Assembly (NCBI GenBank): GCA_031282225.1 | Contig: JAITEC010000129.1 | Span: 1 to 8,600, forward strand | Length of the DNA: 8,600 bases | From: Oscillospiraceae bacterium | Lineage (GTDB): Bacteria; Bacillota; Clostridia; Oscillospirales; Oscillospiraceae | Direction of reading: 5' to 3' | In this document: one piece after another, positions 1 to 6,428 of the stretch | How the letters are laid out: every line of letters starts with the position of its first letter | How positions within the stretch are numbered: the first letter of the stretch is position 1 | Translations under genes and position numbers: made by a program | The notes under the pieces: model-generated | Told to the model about the DNA's origin: nothing | Database searches by the model: none | What the model saw: the letters and a program-made list of their open reading frames with translations, nothing else

Positions 1-64
1 GGAGAAAAACGCCGCGGAGACAGATCCGGAATACCTGCTCCAGGCACTCGAGGCTCTCGGATGA
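1..64 (+). CDS. mraZ: MraZ, C-terminal end (partial, cut by window start)
   Basis: Reading from base 2, an open frame encodes about 20 residues (EKNAAETDPEYLLQALEALG) and stops at TGA 62-64. MraZ is the small DNA-binding regulator that normally opens the dcw cluster directly before rsmH. The acidic, helical tail ending in ALEALG is compatible with MraZ C-termini, but no diagnostic DXXXR motif lies in the window. The stop overlaps the rsmH start as ATGA, a typical sign of translational coupling. The identity rests mainly on position and the overlap; another short upstream gene cannot be excluded from this fragment alone. Confidence 0.7.
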   Translation, partial: EKNAAETDPEYLLQALEALG

Positions 65-999
65 CGGCGCACGCGCCCGTGCTCCTCGGGGAGGCCGTGC
101 GGGAACTGAACGTAAAGCCGGACGGCATATACCTCGACGGCACGTGCGGGCTGGGAGGGCACAGCGCCGCAATCGCGGAGCGGCTGCGCGGCGGTAAGCT
201 AATATCTATAGACAGGGACGCGGCGGCACTTGAAACCGCCGCTGTGAACTTGGAGCGGTACGGGGACGCGGTGACGCTCGTACACGGGAATTTCGGCAAT
301 ATCGCGGAAATATTGGACGAGCTGGGGATAGACGCGGTAGACGGCATGCTGTATGACCTCGGGGTGTCGTCGCCGCAGCTGGACGAACCGGGCAGGGGGT
401 TCTCATATGCGAGCGACAGCGCCGTTGACATGAGGATGGACCAAAGCCAGCCGTACAGTGCCTACAACGTGATAAACGAGACGCCGGAGGAGAGGCTCCG
501 TGAGATACTGCGCGACTACGGGCAGGAGAGGTACGCCGGGAGGATAGCCAGAGCCGTCGAGCGCAGACGGCGGGAGCGGCCCGTGGCCACAACCGGGGAA
601 CTTGCGCAGATAGTTCGCGGCGCAATGCCGCCCGCAGGGCTGCGCGAGAGACAAAACCCGCTTCGAAGGACGTTCATGGCGATAAGGATAGCCGTGAACG
701 ACGAACTGGGAGAGCTCGAGCGGATGCTGGGCGCGGCGCCGGGCAGGCTGAAAACGGGCGGGCGGGTATGCGTGATAAGTTTTCACTCGCTCGAGGACCG
801 GATGGTAAAAAAAGCGTTTTTGAGCGGAGAGCGCGGCTGCACTTGCCCGAGGGAATTCCCGGTTTGTACCTGCGGGTTCAAGCGGACGCTCAACGTGATA
901 ACGAAGCGGGCAATAGTGCCTGGCGATGCGGAGATAGCCGCCAATCCGCGGGCGCGAAGCGCGAAGCTGAGAGTTGCGGAGAAGGTGTCGGAGCAATAG
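61..999 (+). CDS. rsmH: RsmH, 16S rRNA (cytosine1402-N4)-methyltransferase
   Basis: This 312-residue protein has the usual family length. RsmH (formerly MraW) uses S-adenosylmethionine to methylate N4 of C1402 in the decoding centre of 16S rRNA. Visible motifs are the N-terminal PVLLGEAV, the SAM-binding GTCGLGGH (residues 27-34), acidic SISIDRD-type strand end near D51, LYDLGVSSPQLD (98-108), the DMRMD block (123-127), RRTFMAIRIAVNDEL (202-216) and the GGRVCVISFHSLEDRMVK block (233-250). A cysteine cluster (C260, C262, C269, C271) has the CTCP...CTCG form common in Firmicutes. The start ATG overlaps the mraZ stop, and GAGG at 50-53 gives a 7-base-spaced ribosome binding site inside mraZ. The usual HPAxRTF motif reads NPLRRTF here (199-205), a small deviation. 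Function is confident. Confidence 0.97.
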   Translation: MTAHAPVLLGEAVRELNVKPDGIYLDGTCGLGGHSAAIAERLRGGKLISIDRDAAALETAAVNLERYGDAVTLVHGNFGNIAEILDELGIDAVDGMLYDLGVSSPQLDEPGRGFSYASDSAVDMRMDQSQPYSAYNVINETPEERLREILRDYGQERYAGRIARAVERRRRERPVATTGELAQIVRGAMPPAGLRERQNPLRRTFMAIRIAVNDELGELERMLGAAPGRLKTGGRVCVISFHSLEDRMVKKAFLSGERGCTCPREFPVCTCGFKRTLNVITKRAIVPGDAEIAANPRARSAKLRVAEKVSEQ

Positions 1000-1046
1000 G
1001 CGCGATATTTATCGGGATTGATTAGGGATCGATATAGGAGGGCAAG

Positions 1047-1589
1047 ATGGCACAGGCAGCTGCCGCCGCCGCTGATTACGCGGCCGTTTATCCAAGCAGA
1101 CCCAATGGCCTGTCCGCCGCGCGGACAATGGCCGGAGCCGCCGCGGGCGGCGCATACGCCGCGCCTCGTCCGGCCGAGCGCGTACGGGAGGCGCCGCGCG
1201 AGCGCGCGCGATACGCGGCGGGGGTGTCCCCGTTTTCAATTCTTGGCTTCGCGACAGTGGCCGTGCTTATGGTTTTCGTCATACTGGCGCATGTCAGCGT
1301 AAACGCCGCATCCAAGCAGGCGGCGGAGATGGAGACAAGGCTCGAATCGCTGGCGCAGGAGGAGCGGCGGCTGAGGATATCGTACGAAAACGCGTTTGAC
1401 ACGGGTGAAATAGAGGCATACGCCGTAAACACTCTGGGCATGATACCGGCATCGGACGGCACCGTGGGTACAATAAGCATAACCCCCGCAGACAAGGCGG
1501 AGATTCTAAGTTCCGGACAGTCGTCGAAGGCGGGATTTATAGACAATATGGCCGATTTCATCCTGTCACTGCTGGAATACTTTAAGTGA
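1047..1589 (+). CDS. ftsL: FtsL-like single-pass cell division protein
   Basis: A 180-residue type II membrane protein. Residues 1-62 form a cytoplasmic tail rich in Ala and Arg. One transmembrane helix lies at about 63-86. It is followed by a probable coiled coil with heptad-like charge (about 88-115) and the FtsL/DivIC-type end motif IEAYAVNTLGMIP (122-134). FtsL acts with DivIC and DivIB to recruit and activate the septal FtsW-PBP pair. Position between rsmH and the PBP gene is the canonical ftsL slot. AGGAGGG at 1036-1042 sits 4 bases before ATG 1047 and decides that start over the internal ATG at 1128. The tail is longer than in Bacillus FtsL (about 117 residues in total), and about 30 residues follow the LGM motif, ending in an amphipathic segment FIDNMADFILSLLEYFK. 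FtsL-type sequences diverge quickly, so the assignment relies on topology, the LGM motif and context. Confidence 0.85.
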   Translation: MAQAAAAAADYAAVYPSRPNGLSAARTMAGAAAGGAYAAPRPAERVREAPRERARYAAGVSPFSILGFATVAVLMVFVILAHVSVNAASKQAAEMETRLESLAQEERRLRISYENAFDTGEIEAYAVNTLGMIPASDGTVGTISITPADKAEILSSGQSSKAGFIDNMADFILSLLEYFK

Positions 1590-1601
1590 AACGGCAATAA
1601 C

Positions 1602-1609
1602 TATACAAT
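1602..1609 (+). promoter_or_regulatory. Possible -10 box (sigma-E-like TATACAAT) before the PBP gene
   Basis: In the AT-rich start of the spacer between the ftsL-like and PBP genes, TATACAAT matches the core of the sporulation sigma-E -10 consensus CATACAnT at all but the first base, and contains TACAAT, one mismatch from the sigma-A -10. No convincing -35 is visible at the expected distance for either factor (bases 1580-1588 read CTTTAAGTG). In Bacillus, spoVD has its own sigma-E promoter, so an internal promoter here is plausible but unproven. Confidence 0.25.
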
Positions 1610-1650
1610 GGAGCGGCGCGGCAGGGCGGCGGCGGCGTACGATTACAGAT

Positions 1651-1663
1651 AAGGAGAAGGGGG
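1651..1663 (+). promoter_or_regulatory. Ribosome binding site region of the PBP gene
   Basis: A purine run AAGGAGAAGGGGG precedes ATG 1673. The GGGG part is 9 bases from the start codon and the AAGGAG part is 16 bases away, so the register actually used is unclear. The TAA stop of a 14-codon mini-ORF (1608-1652) overlaps its first bases. Confidence 0.6.
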
Positions 1664-1672
1664 CAGGCGCGC

Positions 1673-3949
1673 ATGAAACGCGGCGGCAGGATACTAAAGA
1701 CAAATCGGACGATATTGGCCAGGACATTTGTGCTGCTGACTGTGTGCGGCATAGTGGCGTTTGTGGCGCTGTCTTTCAGGCTGTACAAAATCCAGATAAG
1801 CGGGCACGCGTACTACGAGGAGCTCGCCACGCAGCAACAGACGCGAAAGGCTACGATAACGGCCTCGCGCGGGACGGTTTACGACGCCAACGGCAAGATA
1901 CTGGCCATGAGCGCGTCCGTGGACACCGTATTCATAAGCCCGCGAGAGATGGAAATGTACGGTGAGGATCCCGAACTCATAGCGAGCGGGCTCGCGCAAC
2001 TGCTGGACGTAGACAAGGCCTCGGTCTTGGAAAAGGCGCTGGACGCCAACTCGTGGTACAAGACAATAAAGACCAAGGTGGAGCAGGAGACAGCGCAGCA
2101 GTTGAGGGAATTCAAGACAGAGAACAATCTACGGAGCATTCATCTGGAACCGGATTCCAAGCGGTATTATCCGTACGGTTCCCTGGCGTGCCAGGTCATC
2201 GGATTCGTCGGGGACGACAACTACGGGCTGGAGGGCCTCGAAGCCCAGTTCGACAGCTTTTTGACCGGTACGAACGGTTCCATAGTGCGACTGAAGACGG
2301 AACGCGGCGCCGATTTGCTCTTCAACGATTTTGAAAACTATTACGACGCCAGCGACGGGAACGACATAACGCTGACCATAGACTCAAACATCCAGCATTA
2401 TGTGGAAAAGCACCTGGCGCAGGCCGTAGCGGATTACGATATCCGCAGCGGCGGGGCCTGTATAGCGATCGATCCAAAGACCGGGAGGGTTCTGGCGCTG
2501 GCGAACGAGGGAAAATACGATCTGAACAATTATCTGCAAGTGAGCGAGGAGGACGCCCGCGAGCTGGAACTCATAACCGACGGGGACGAATACAAGGAGA
2601 AGCTGCGCGAGGCGCTCTTCAGACAGTGGCGCAACAAGGCGCTCTCCGACACGTATGAGCCGGGTTCCGTATTTAAGATAATAACTCTGGCCATGGCGCT
2701 GGAGGAGGGCGTGGTGAGCGAGGACGACACGTTCTACTGCGCCGGCGATATACCCGCCTCGCGCATACCGGGGCGCACGAAGGCGCTCAACTGCTGGAAG
2801 GCGACCGGGCACGGGACGCAGACGCTCGCGCAGGCGCTCCAGAATTCGTGCAACGTGGCGCTCGTGGAGATGGGGATGAAGATCGGCGCCGAAAAATTCT
2901 ATGAATACATCGAGGCGTTCGGTTTCTTTGAAAAGACGCGCTTCGACTTGCCGGGCGAAGGCGACAGCATATGGTGGACAGACAATGTGTTCACAAATCC
3001 CGACAATAAGTCGCAACTCGCGGCGGCGTCTTTCGGCCAGACTTTCAATATAACCCCAATGCAGCTTATAACGGCCGTCTCCGCAGCCGTGAACGGGGGG
3101 TATCTCGTCAGGCCGCACGTAGTGGGACAGATAACGTCGCCCGACGGGGATGTAATAATGTCGAGCGACGGGGAAGTGGTGCGCCAGGTAATAAGCGCCG
3201 ATACCTCGCGCGCGGTCAGGGAGATATTGGAGAGCGTCGTCTCCGTCGGCACGGGGAAGAACGCGTCCGTAAAAGGGTACAGGGTCGGCGGAAAGACGGG
3301 CACGTCCACAAAAACAACGGCGGAAGTGGAGGGCACAAAAGAGTACATCGTGTCGTTTTGCGGCGTGGCGCCGGCGGACGACCCTCAAATAGTGGTGCTG
3401 CTCTTGTTGGATAACCCGAATCCACAGCAGGACATATACGTGAGCGGAGGCGCGATGGCGGCGCCCGTCGTGGGCGCTATTTTGTCCGACGTGCTCCCGT
3501 ACATGGGGATACGCCCGCAGTACACCCAAGAGGAGATAGCGCAGCTGAACATCCAGGTGAAAAACGTGGTGGGGATGACCTCGCAGCAAGCCCGCGAAAC
3601 CTTGGAGGCGTCTGGGCTCTCCGTGCGGACCGTAGGCGGAGGAGGGGAGGTGACGGGACAGCTGCCTGCGCCGGGCAGCGTGGTGTCGCCCGGCACTCAG
3701 GCCATTATGTACGCGGGCGCCGACGTACCCGGCGGCACTGGAGCAGCGCCCCGCCTGGGGGGCAAGACGTACCTCGCCGCGAAAAAAGAACTGGAGGGCG
3801 CCGGGCTGTTCATACGCTCCTCCGGCGCGCCTACATCCATAACTGGCGTGACCGTGACGACGCAGTCCGTGCACGCAGGGGAGAGCGTAGGGTACGGCAC
3901 GGTGGTCGACGTTGTGCTCATAGACAGGAGCACACTGGGCGTATTTTGA
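1673..3949 (+). CDS. Class B penicillin-binding protein (SpoVD/PBP2 type, PASTA-containing transpeptidase)
   Basis: This 758-residue D,D-transpeptidase crosslinks septal peptidoglycan outside the membrane. A short basic N-terminus and one transmembrane helix (about 17-36) anchor it. The pedestal/dimerisation domain begins with the conserved RGTVYDANG block (66-74). The transpeptidase domain follows with all three active-site motifs: SVFK (S332 nucleophile, K335), SCN (392-394) and KTGTS (541-545). Two PASTA-like repeats end the protein, at about 628-681 (starting NVVGMTSQQARETLEASGL) and 690-750. Class B PBPs of the ftsI slot pair with a SEDS polymerase, here the ftsW downstream. Bacillus has two genes in this position (pbpB and spoVD); here there is one, so it may be the vegetative septal enzyme, the spore cortex enzyme, or both. 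B. subtilis SpoVD has one PASTA domain and PbpB has two, which does not settle the question. I therefore give no symbol. It ends 16 bases before murE. Confidence 0.95.
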   Translation: MKRGGRILKTNRTILARTFVLLTVCGIVAFVALSFRLYKIQISGHAYYEELATQQQTRKATITASRGTVYDANGKILAMSASVDTVFISPREMEMYGEDPELIASGLAQLLDVDKASVLEKALDANSWYKTIKTKVEQETAQQLREFKTENNLRSIHLEPDSKRYYPYGSLACQVIGFVGDDNYGLEGLEAQFDSFLTGTNGSIVRLKTERGADLLFNDFENYYDASDGNDITLTIDSNIQHYVEKHLAQAVADYDIRSGGACIAIDPKTGRVLALANEGKYDLNNYLQVSEEDARELELITDGDEYKEKLREALFRQWRNKALSDTYEPGSVFKIITLAMALEEGVVSEDDTFYCAGDIPASRIPGRTKALNCWKATGHGTQTLAQALQNSCNVALVEMGMKIGAEKFYEYIEAFGFFEKTRFDLPGEGDSIWWTDNVFTNPDNKSQLAAASFGQTFNITPMQLITAVSAAVNGGYLVRPHVVGQITSPDGDVIMSSDGEVVRQVISADTSRAVREILESVVSVGTGKNASVKGYRVGGKTGTSTKTTAEVEGTKEYIVSFCGVAPADDPQIVVLLLLDNPNPQQDIYVSGGAMAAPVVGAILSDVLPYMGIRPQYTQEEIAQLNIQVKNVVGMTSQQARETLEASGLSVRTVGGGGEVTGQLPAPGSVVSPGTQAIMYAGADVPGGTGAAPRLGGKTYLAAKKELEGAGLFIRSSGAPTSITGVTVTTQSVHAGESVGYGTVVDVVLIDRSTLGVF

Positions 3950-3952
3950 ACC

Positions 3953-3959
3953 GGGGAGG
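3953..3959 (+). promoter_or_regulatory. Ribosome binding site supporting the GTG start of murE
   Basis: GGGGAGG ends 6 bases before GTG 3966. No other start codon in this frame is as well placed, so the strong site supports GTG as the true murE start. It lies entirely in the 16-base gap after the PBP stop. Confidence 0.75.
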
Positions 3960-3965
3960 AAGGCC

Positions 3966-5432
3966 GTGAAACTGGTAGAACTGCTGGCGGGAGCCGAAAT
4001 AAGCGGGCACAGCGCCGGATTGGATTTGGACGCGGAGGCGCGGGGAGTGAGCTACGATTCAAGGACATGCAAGCGCGGGGACATATTCGTGGCGATACGC
4101 GGCATGGAAAGCGACGGGCACGACCATGTGACCCAAGCGCTGGAGAGGGGCGCCGTGTGCGCCGTGACTGACCGCGCTCTCCCGGACGGGGCGCCGTATA
4201 TTTGCGTTGCGAATACGCGCGCGGCGCTCGCCGTCATATCGGCTAATTTCTTTGGGAACCCCGCAAAGAAACTGAGGATGATCGCCGTCACCGGCACAAA
4301 CGGGAAGACGACGGTGACGAGCCTCATAAAGGGAATAATCGAGCGCGCCACGGGGGAAAAATCGGGGCTCATCGGCACGGTGCGCAATATGATAGGCGAC
4401 GAGGAACTGCGCTCCGACCTGACGACGCCGGAGTCGTATGAATTGCACGGGCTGCTCGCAAAAATGGCGGAACATGGCTGCCGCTACGCCGTGATGGAGG
4501 TGTCGTCGCACGCATTGGAGCTCGACAGGGTTTACGGGATGGAATTCGAGGTGGGAGTATTTACCAACCTCACGCCCGACCATCTCGATTTTCACGGCAC
4601 CATGGAGAAATACGGGGAGGCCAAGCTCCGGCTGTTCAAACAGTGCCGCGCGGGCGCGCTGAACCTGGACGACGCATTTTCGCGCGAGATAATGCGCTCG
4701 TCCGGCCTGGGAAAAGACAGCCTGCGTACGTTTTCGGCCATGAGCGTTGAGGCGGATCTCGTCGCCAAGCGCATACGGCTGTTTCCGGACAGCACGGAGT
4801 TTTGCGCGCTTACCATAGGGACGCTCCAGACGGTAAGGATAGGCATACCGGGGATGTTTTCCGTACACAACGCGCTCGCCGCCATATCGGCGGCAATGCT
4901 GCTGGGCATAGATATCCAGGCGGCGGCGGCGGCCCTGGGCGAGTGCCCCGGCATAATGGGCAGAGCCGAAGTGGTGCCGACGGGCAGGGACTATACCGTG
5001 ATCATAGACTACGCGCACACGCCGGACGCGCTGGAGAAAATAATAACGGCCATGCGCCAGAGCGCGCGCGGGCGCGTGGTCACCCTGTTCGGCTGCGGCG
5101 GCGACAGGGACAGGGCAAAGCGGCCGTTAATGGGCGGTATTGCCACGCGGCTGTCGGATTTTACTGTCATTACAACGGACAACCCGCGCACGGAGGAACC
5201 GCGCGCCATCATAGACGACATCCTCGCAGGGGTCGACGCGGACAGCTCGCGCCGCGCCGTGATAGAGGACAGGCGGGAGGCCATTAAGTGGGCGCTTGCG
5301 AGCCTGCGACCCGGAGACGTGCTGATCCTGGCGGGCAAAGGGCATGAGACATACCAGGTCATAGGAAAAGAAAAGACGCACTTAGACGAAAGGGAAGTCG
5401 TGGCGGAAGCGCTCGCTGCGGCGGCGTGCTGA
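3966..5432 (+). CDS. murE: MurE, UDP-MurNAc-tripeptide synthetase (meso-DAP-adding)
   Basis: A 488-residue cytoplasmic Mur ligase that uses ATP to join the third amino acid to UDP-MurNAc-L-Ala-D-Glu. Visible in order: the N-terminal UDP-binding domain with SYDSRTCKRGDIFVAIRG (29-46) and DGHDHV; the ATP P-loop TGTNGKT (109-115); DLTTPE (151-156); MEVSSHALELDRV (177-189); TNLTPDHLDFHGTMEKYGEAK (200-220), whose K220 matches the carbamylated lysine of the family; DYAHTPDAL (348-356); GCGGDRDRAKRPLM (376-389); DNPR (405-408); and GKGHE (457-461). DNPR is the recognised signature for meso-diaminopimelate rather than lysine specificity. The start is GTG. The end overlaps a possible GTG start of mraY (5426), and the preferred mraY ATG begins 3 bases past the murE stop. 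murF, often next in the cluster, is absent. Function is very secure; substrate specificity is inferred from the motif. Confidence 0.97.
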   Translation: MKLVELLAGAEISGHSAGLDLDAEARGVSYDSRTCKRGDIFVAIRGMESDGHDHVTQALERGAVCAVTDRALPDGAPYICVANTRAALAVISANFFGNPAKKLRMIAVTGTNGKTTVTSLIKGIIERATGEKSGLIGTVRNMIGDEELRSDLTTPESYELHGLLAKMAEHGCRYAVMEVSSHALELDRVYGMEFEVGVFTNLTPDHLDFHGTMEKYGEAKLRLFKQCRAGALNLDDAFSREIMRSSGLGKDSLRTFSAMSVEADLVAKRIRLFPDSTEFCALTIGTLQTVRIGIPGMFSVHNALAAISAAMLLGIDIQAAAAALGECPGIMGRAEVVPTGRDYTVIIDYAHTPDALEKIITAMRQSARGRVVTLFGCGGDRDRAKRPLMGGIATRLSDFTVITTDNPRTEEPRAIIDDILAGVDADSSRRAVIEDRREAIKWALASLRPGDVLILAGKGHETYQVIGKEKTHLDEREVVAEALAAAAC

Positions 5433-5434
5433 CT

Positions 5435-6415
5435 ATGCGGATATCTACGCTGATTATCACGGCTGCCGTATCGTTCGCCGTCACGGCAGCCGTTGGGGCA
5501 ATACTTGTACCCATCCTGAGAGCCCTGAAAGCAGGGCAGCCCATAGCGGACATAGGCCCGACATGGCACAAGACCAAGGAGGGCACGCCCACCATGGGCG
5601 GACTGATGTTCATTGCCGGCATGGTTGCCGCCGTTGTTTTGGCGGGCGCGCGGTGGGTGGGCAAGGGCGAGCACAGCCATATATTCATCTTGCTGTTCGG
5701 CGCGATATTCGCGGCGATAGGAGTAGTGGACGACGCCGCGAAACTGCGCAAGAAGCGCAACCTCGGCTTGACGGCGCGCCAGAAGTTCTTCCTGCAGCTG
5801 GCGGCGGCTGTATTCTTCGTCGTGACAATGCAGTTTACCGGCAAATTGTCGGAGAGCTTTTTTATCCCGTTTGCTAACGTGACCCTCGCGCTGCCCAAGC
5901 CGCTGTACCTCCCGTTCGCCGCGTTTATTATTGTGGCGAGCGTAAACGCCGTAAATATAACGGACGGCCTCGACGGCCTTGCGGCGGGGGTCACGCTGCC
6001 CGCCGCCGTGAGCTGCGCCGCCATAGCGTTCGCGAGGGGAAACGCGGCGCCCGGCTTTGCAGCCTCGGCGCTTGCCGGCGCGCTTGTGGGGTTCCTGCTG
6101 TACAATTTTCATCCGGCCAAAGTGATCATGGGCGACACGGGCGCGCTCTTTTTGGGAGCCGTTATATGCGCTGTGACGTTTGCGCTGGATATGCCGCTGA
6201 TTATCGTGCCGCTCGGCGTAATATATATTATCGAGACGCTGTCGGATATCGTGCAGATCATATACTACAAGAAGACAAAGGGGAAACGCCTTTTGAAAAT
6301 GGCGCCGATACATCACCATTTTGAGATGTGCGGCTGGAGCGAATACAAAATAGTGGGCGTATTCACGGGCGTGTCGGCTGTATTTGCCGTCATATCATAC
6401 TTCGCGGCGGTTTAA
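5435..6415 (+). CDS. mraY: MraY, phospho-MurNAc-pentapeptide transferase (lipid I synthase)
   Basis: A polytopic membrane enzyme of 326 residues from this ATG, close to the usual length. It transfers phospho-MurNAc-pentapeptide from UDP to undecaprenyl phosphate, giving lipid I at the inner face of the membrane. Visible motifs, numbered from this ATG, are GTPTMGG (50-56), VVDDAAKLRKKRNLGL with the Asp pair D99-D100, NAVNITDGLDG (171-181), NFHPAKVIMGDTGALFLG with D234, and the cytoplasmic loop APIHHHFE (290-297). These are the conserved Mg-binding and catalytic regions. A GTG at 5426 in the same frame would add three residues and overlap murE by 7 bases. I prefer ATG 5435 because the N-terminus then matches Bacillus MraY in length up to the LKxGQ motif. 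Neither start has a clear ribosome binding site, so coupling to murE translation is likely. The 5' end carries a strong inverted repeat (5459-5493). Confidence 0.96.
   Translation: MRISTLIITAAVSFAVTAAVGAILVPILRALKAGQPIADIGPTWHKTKEGTPTMGGLMFIAGMVAAVVLAGARWVGKGEHSHIFILLFGAIFAAIGVVDDAAKLRKKRNLGLTARQKFFLQLAAAVFFVVTMQFTGKLSESFFIPFANVTLALPKPLYLPFAAFIIVASVNAVNITDGLDGLAAGVTLPAAVSCAAIAFARGNAAPGFAASALAGALVGFLLYNFHPAKVIMGDTGALFLGAVICAVTFALDMPLIIVPLGVIYIIETLSDIVQIIYYKKTKGKRLLKMAPIHHHFEMCGWSEYKIVGVFTGVSAVFAVISYFAAV
5459..5493 (+). repeat. Perfect 11-base inverted repeat in the 5' end of mraY
   Basis: ACGGCTGCCGT (5459-5469) and ACGGCAGCCGT (5483-5493) are exact reverse complements separated by 13 bases. 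Each arm is also palindromic around its central base, so the two arms are direct repeats with one mismatch, centred 24 bases apart. They encode the repeated peptide TAAV in the first membrane helix. A second hairpin, GCCCTG/CAGGGC with a 4-base loop, follows at 5522-5537. No T-run follows either, so this is not an intrinsic terminator. Confidence 0.8.
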
Positions 6416-6420
6416 GGGGG
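6414..6420 (+). promoter_or_regulatory. Ribosome binding site deciding the ftsW start
   Basis: AAGGGGG, overlapping the mraY stop codon, lies 8 bases before ATG 6429. It supports that start over the in-frame upstream ATG at 6384, which is inside mraY, and over the internal ATG at 6552, which has no clear site. Confidence 0.65.
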
Positions 6421-6428
6421 CGGCATTT

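Noticed and set aside
1000..1046. Possible terminator or promoter between rsmH and ftsL (CGATA-TT-TATCG at 1003-1014)
   Set aside because: The stem is only 5 bp, has no T-run after it, and no -35/-10 pair can be recognised; the spacer mainly holds the ftsL ribosome binding site.
2384..3874. A 496-codon open frame on the - strand
   Set aside because: It lies wholly antisense to the PBP gene, whose active-site motifs are intact. Long antisense frames are expected opposite GC-rich coding sequence, and this one has no recognisable domain.
5009..6319. A 436-codon open frame on the - strand
   Set aside because: It is antisense to the end of murE and most of mraY, with composition typical of a shadow frame (His, Arg and Gln rich) and no motif.
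6384..6428. Upstream ATG start for ftsW at 6384
   Set aside because: It would overlap mraY by 32 bases and lacks a ribosome binding site, whereas AAGGGGG is well placed for ATG 6429.
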